From Alphaproteobacteria bacterium (GTDB taxonomy: Bacteria > Pseudomonadota > Alphaproteobacteria > SMXS01): 64,000 nucleotides of DNA. The DNA lies in contig JANQQJ010000009.1 of assembly GCA_028284945.1 (NCBI GenBank), forward strand, positions 62,001 to 126,000, given 5' to 3'. Shown piece after piece: positions 63,028-64,000 of this stretch. Each line of letters begins with the position of its first letter. Within the stretch, counting starts at the first letter, position 1. Position numbers and translations under genes: made by a program. The notes under the pieces were generated by a model that was not told where the DNA came from, did not search any database, and worked only from the letters and a program-made list of their open reading frames with translations.

Positions 63028-63051
63028 CCGCCGGAAAATGCAAACCGGCGG
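63028..63051. terminator. Hairpin downstream of the MarR gene
   Basis: CCGCCGG-AAAATGCAAA-CCGGCGG: perfect 7-bp arms. It lies about 54 bases past the MarR stop on the minus strand, and is followed there by AATTGTTGT, not a clean T-run. A second short stem, GTCCC-GGC-GGGAC, is at 63076-63088. Weak terminator candidate. Confidence 0.4.
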
Positions 63052-63104
63052 TAACGTCGCTACCAGGACAGTCATGTCCCGGCGGGACGGCGAATTGTGG
63101 TCGA

Positions 63105-63608
63105 TTAACGGTCTGTGGCGTGAAGATTCCGGTAAATCCGGTGTAGAAGCTGCTGTAATTGAGCCACTTCTTCCGGCGTAAACCCTTCAATCGCGCCGCG
63201 TTCCTGAACGTGCGCCTCGGGGATCAGGGTTTCAACCAGTTCCCGGCCCTTATTGGTCAGGGCTGCATTAACGGTCCTGGCATCACCGCCGACTCGCTCC
63301 CGCCTGATGAAGCCTTCTTCCTCCAGGCGGGTAATCATGCGTGACACGGTCCAAAGTTCGATGCTGGTGAACTCTGAAAGCTCGCCGATGCGCAGCGTAT
63401 CGTGCTGATAAAGCGATGCCATCAAGCGCCAGGTGGTGATCGTCATGCCATGCTCTTTAAGCGTGTTGCTGAAAGAGCCCGCGACGCGCGTTGCCGCGCG
63501 GTTCAACAGGAAGGGCACAAAACGGTTCAGGTCAAATGATGCCGCCTGCGCGCCTGCGCCACCGATCTGTGTGTCAATCGACTCATCTGACTGTGAATTC
63601 TGAGACAT
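63105..63608 (-). CDS. MarR-family transcriptional regulator
   Basis: 167 residues. Winged helix visible: IGELSEFTSIELWTVSRMIT, LEEEGFIRRE and the wing GDARTVNAALT. Regulators of this family repress or activate neighbouring genes in response to small molecules. Upstream of the histidine kinase on the same strand, about 200 bases away; downstream of the truncated hydrolase, with only 47 bases between them. Confidence 0.9.
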   Translation of the reverse strand: MSQNSQSDESIDTQIGGAGAQAASFDLNRFVPFLLNRAATRVAGSFSNTLKEHGMTITTWRLMASLYQHDTLRIGELSEFTSIELWTVSRMITRLEEEGFIRRERVGGDARTVNAALTNKGRELVETLIPEAHVQERGAIEGFTPEEVAQLQQLLHRIYRNLHATDR

Positions 63609-63655
63609 GGTGTTGCTCGTTTTCGTCGGTTGGATGTGTTGTTAAATATTAGGGG

Positions 63656-64000
63656 TTAAGAGGCTTTAAGCAGGCCCAGGTTCGGAACCGCATATCTGGT
63701 CGGTGAAAAGGCCTGCCACGTCGGGATCGGTTCAGCCAGCCGGTCTGCAATGGCCAGGTGAACAAAAGAATTCACGGTCATGCCCATGTGAGATCCCGGT
63801 GCGGCGATATTCTCCCTTGGCGAGGTAGAGGGTTGGTCGAGATATTCGTCTGGAATTTGCGCCGCTGCAACCGATACCACGGCATCCAGGGGACTATAGA
63901 TCGACACAAGCGCAACGCCTTCGGGCGGTTCGTCGCGGGACGCGCGTTTGAAACCGTTGCCCCGCGTCGCCTTATAGACGGCACTGACAGCTGAATTCAC
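63656..64000 (-). CDS. Alpha/beta hydrolase (lipase-like), N-terminus outside window
   Basis: 114 residues of the C-terminal part; the frame is open at the right edge, where the true start lies beyond. Catalytic Asp in VSIYSPLDAVV and catalytic His in AAPGSHMGMTV match the pattern of triacylglycerol-lipase-like hydrolases, and LAIADRLAEP follows as usual. The nucleophile Ser would be in the missing part. Confidence 0.75.
   Translation of the reverse strand: MNSAVSAVYKATRGNGFKRASRDEPPEGVALVSIYSPLDAVVSVAAAQIPDEYLDQPSTSPRENIAAPGSHMGMTVNSFVHLAIADRLAEPIPTWQAFSPTRYAVPNLGLLKAS

Overview
The window is a GC-rich bacterial chromosome segment of about 67 protein genes and one tRNA. It has almost no gaps and no phage, IS or CRISPR content. 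Gene families and order (rluD-rpoH, serA-hisZ-purA, fabI-aroC, a 17-kDa surface-antigen-type lipoprotein beside pdxH, a direct-repeat GTTC-N7-GTTC SOS box) point to an alphaproteobacterium; I cannot place it to order. Both ends cut genes: serA on the left and an alpha/beta hydrolase on the right.

Layout: 1-3671 serine, histidine and purine synthesis (serA, hisZ, purA). 3681-6348, minus strand, rluD-rpoH followed by a Phd/VapC toxin-antitoxin pair with its own repeat-rich operator. 6347-7258 a small membrane protein, a JAMM metalloprotease and tRNA-Glu. 7274-12639 oxidoreductases, a fused secreted chorismate mutase/cyclohexadienyl dehydratase and a P-loop kinase. 12640-16690 a quorum-sensing island: one luxI and four consecutive luxR paralogues, with a very AT-rich leader. 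16920-24374 sulfurtransferase, beta-oxidation dehydrogenase, lipid kinase, LpxH-like phosphoesterase, glycosyltransferase, SDR and hydrolase. 24431-27552 a TonB-dependent receptor divergent from a TetR regulator. 27646-35745 a coiled-coil protein, a YdgA-like protein with a tiny membrane partner, an FAD dehydrogenase, Sua5, an MBL hydrolase and an acyl-CoA ligase. 35742-42880 an HDAC-like deacetylase, isoprenoid precursor genes (xseB-ispA-dxs-tlyA) and an ABC exporter. 42884-55083 an rRNA methylase, a cytochrome c with a heme-less twin, aroC, fabI, pdxH, a CDF transporter and fatty-acid-type enzymes. 55311-60000, minus strand, nadA-nadC, aminotransferase, MBL and DUF2147. 60091-62890 a double SOS box, a small membrane ORF and a hybrid histidine kinase, then a MarR regulator and the truncated hydrolase.

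The points that stand out are the luxI plus four-luxR array, in which individual receptors have lost hallmark residues; a double LexA-type operator in front of a tiny membrane-protein ORF; the AroQ-PheC fusion; the cytochrome/heme-less paralogue pair; and two copies of a mosaic palindromic repeat whose frame is constant while its hairpins are exchanged. All three palindromic repeat loci lie between convergent genes. Functions are assigned by recognising motifs and family features by eye; no database search was run.
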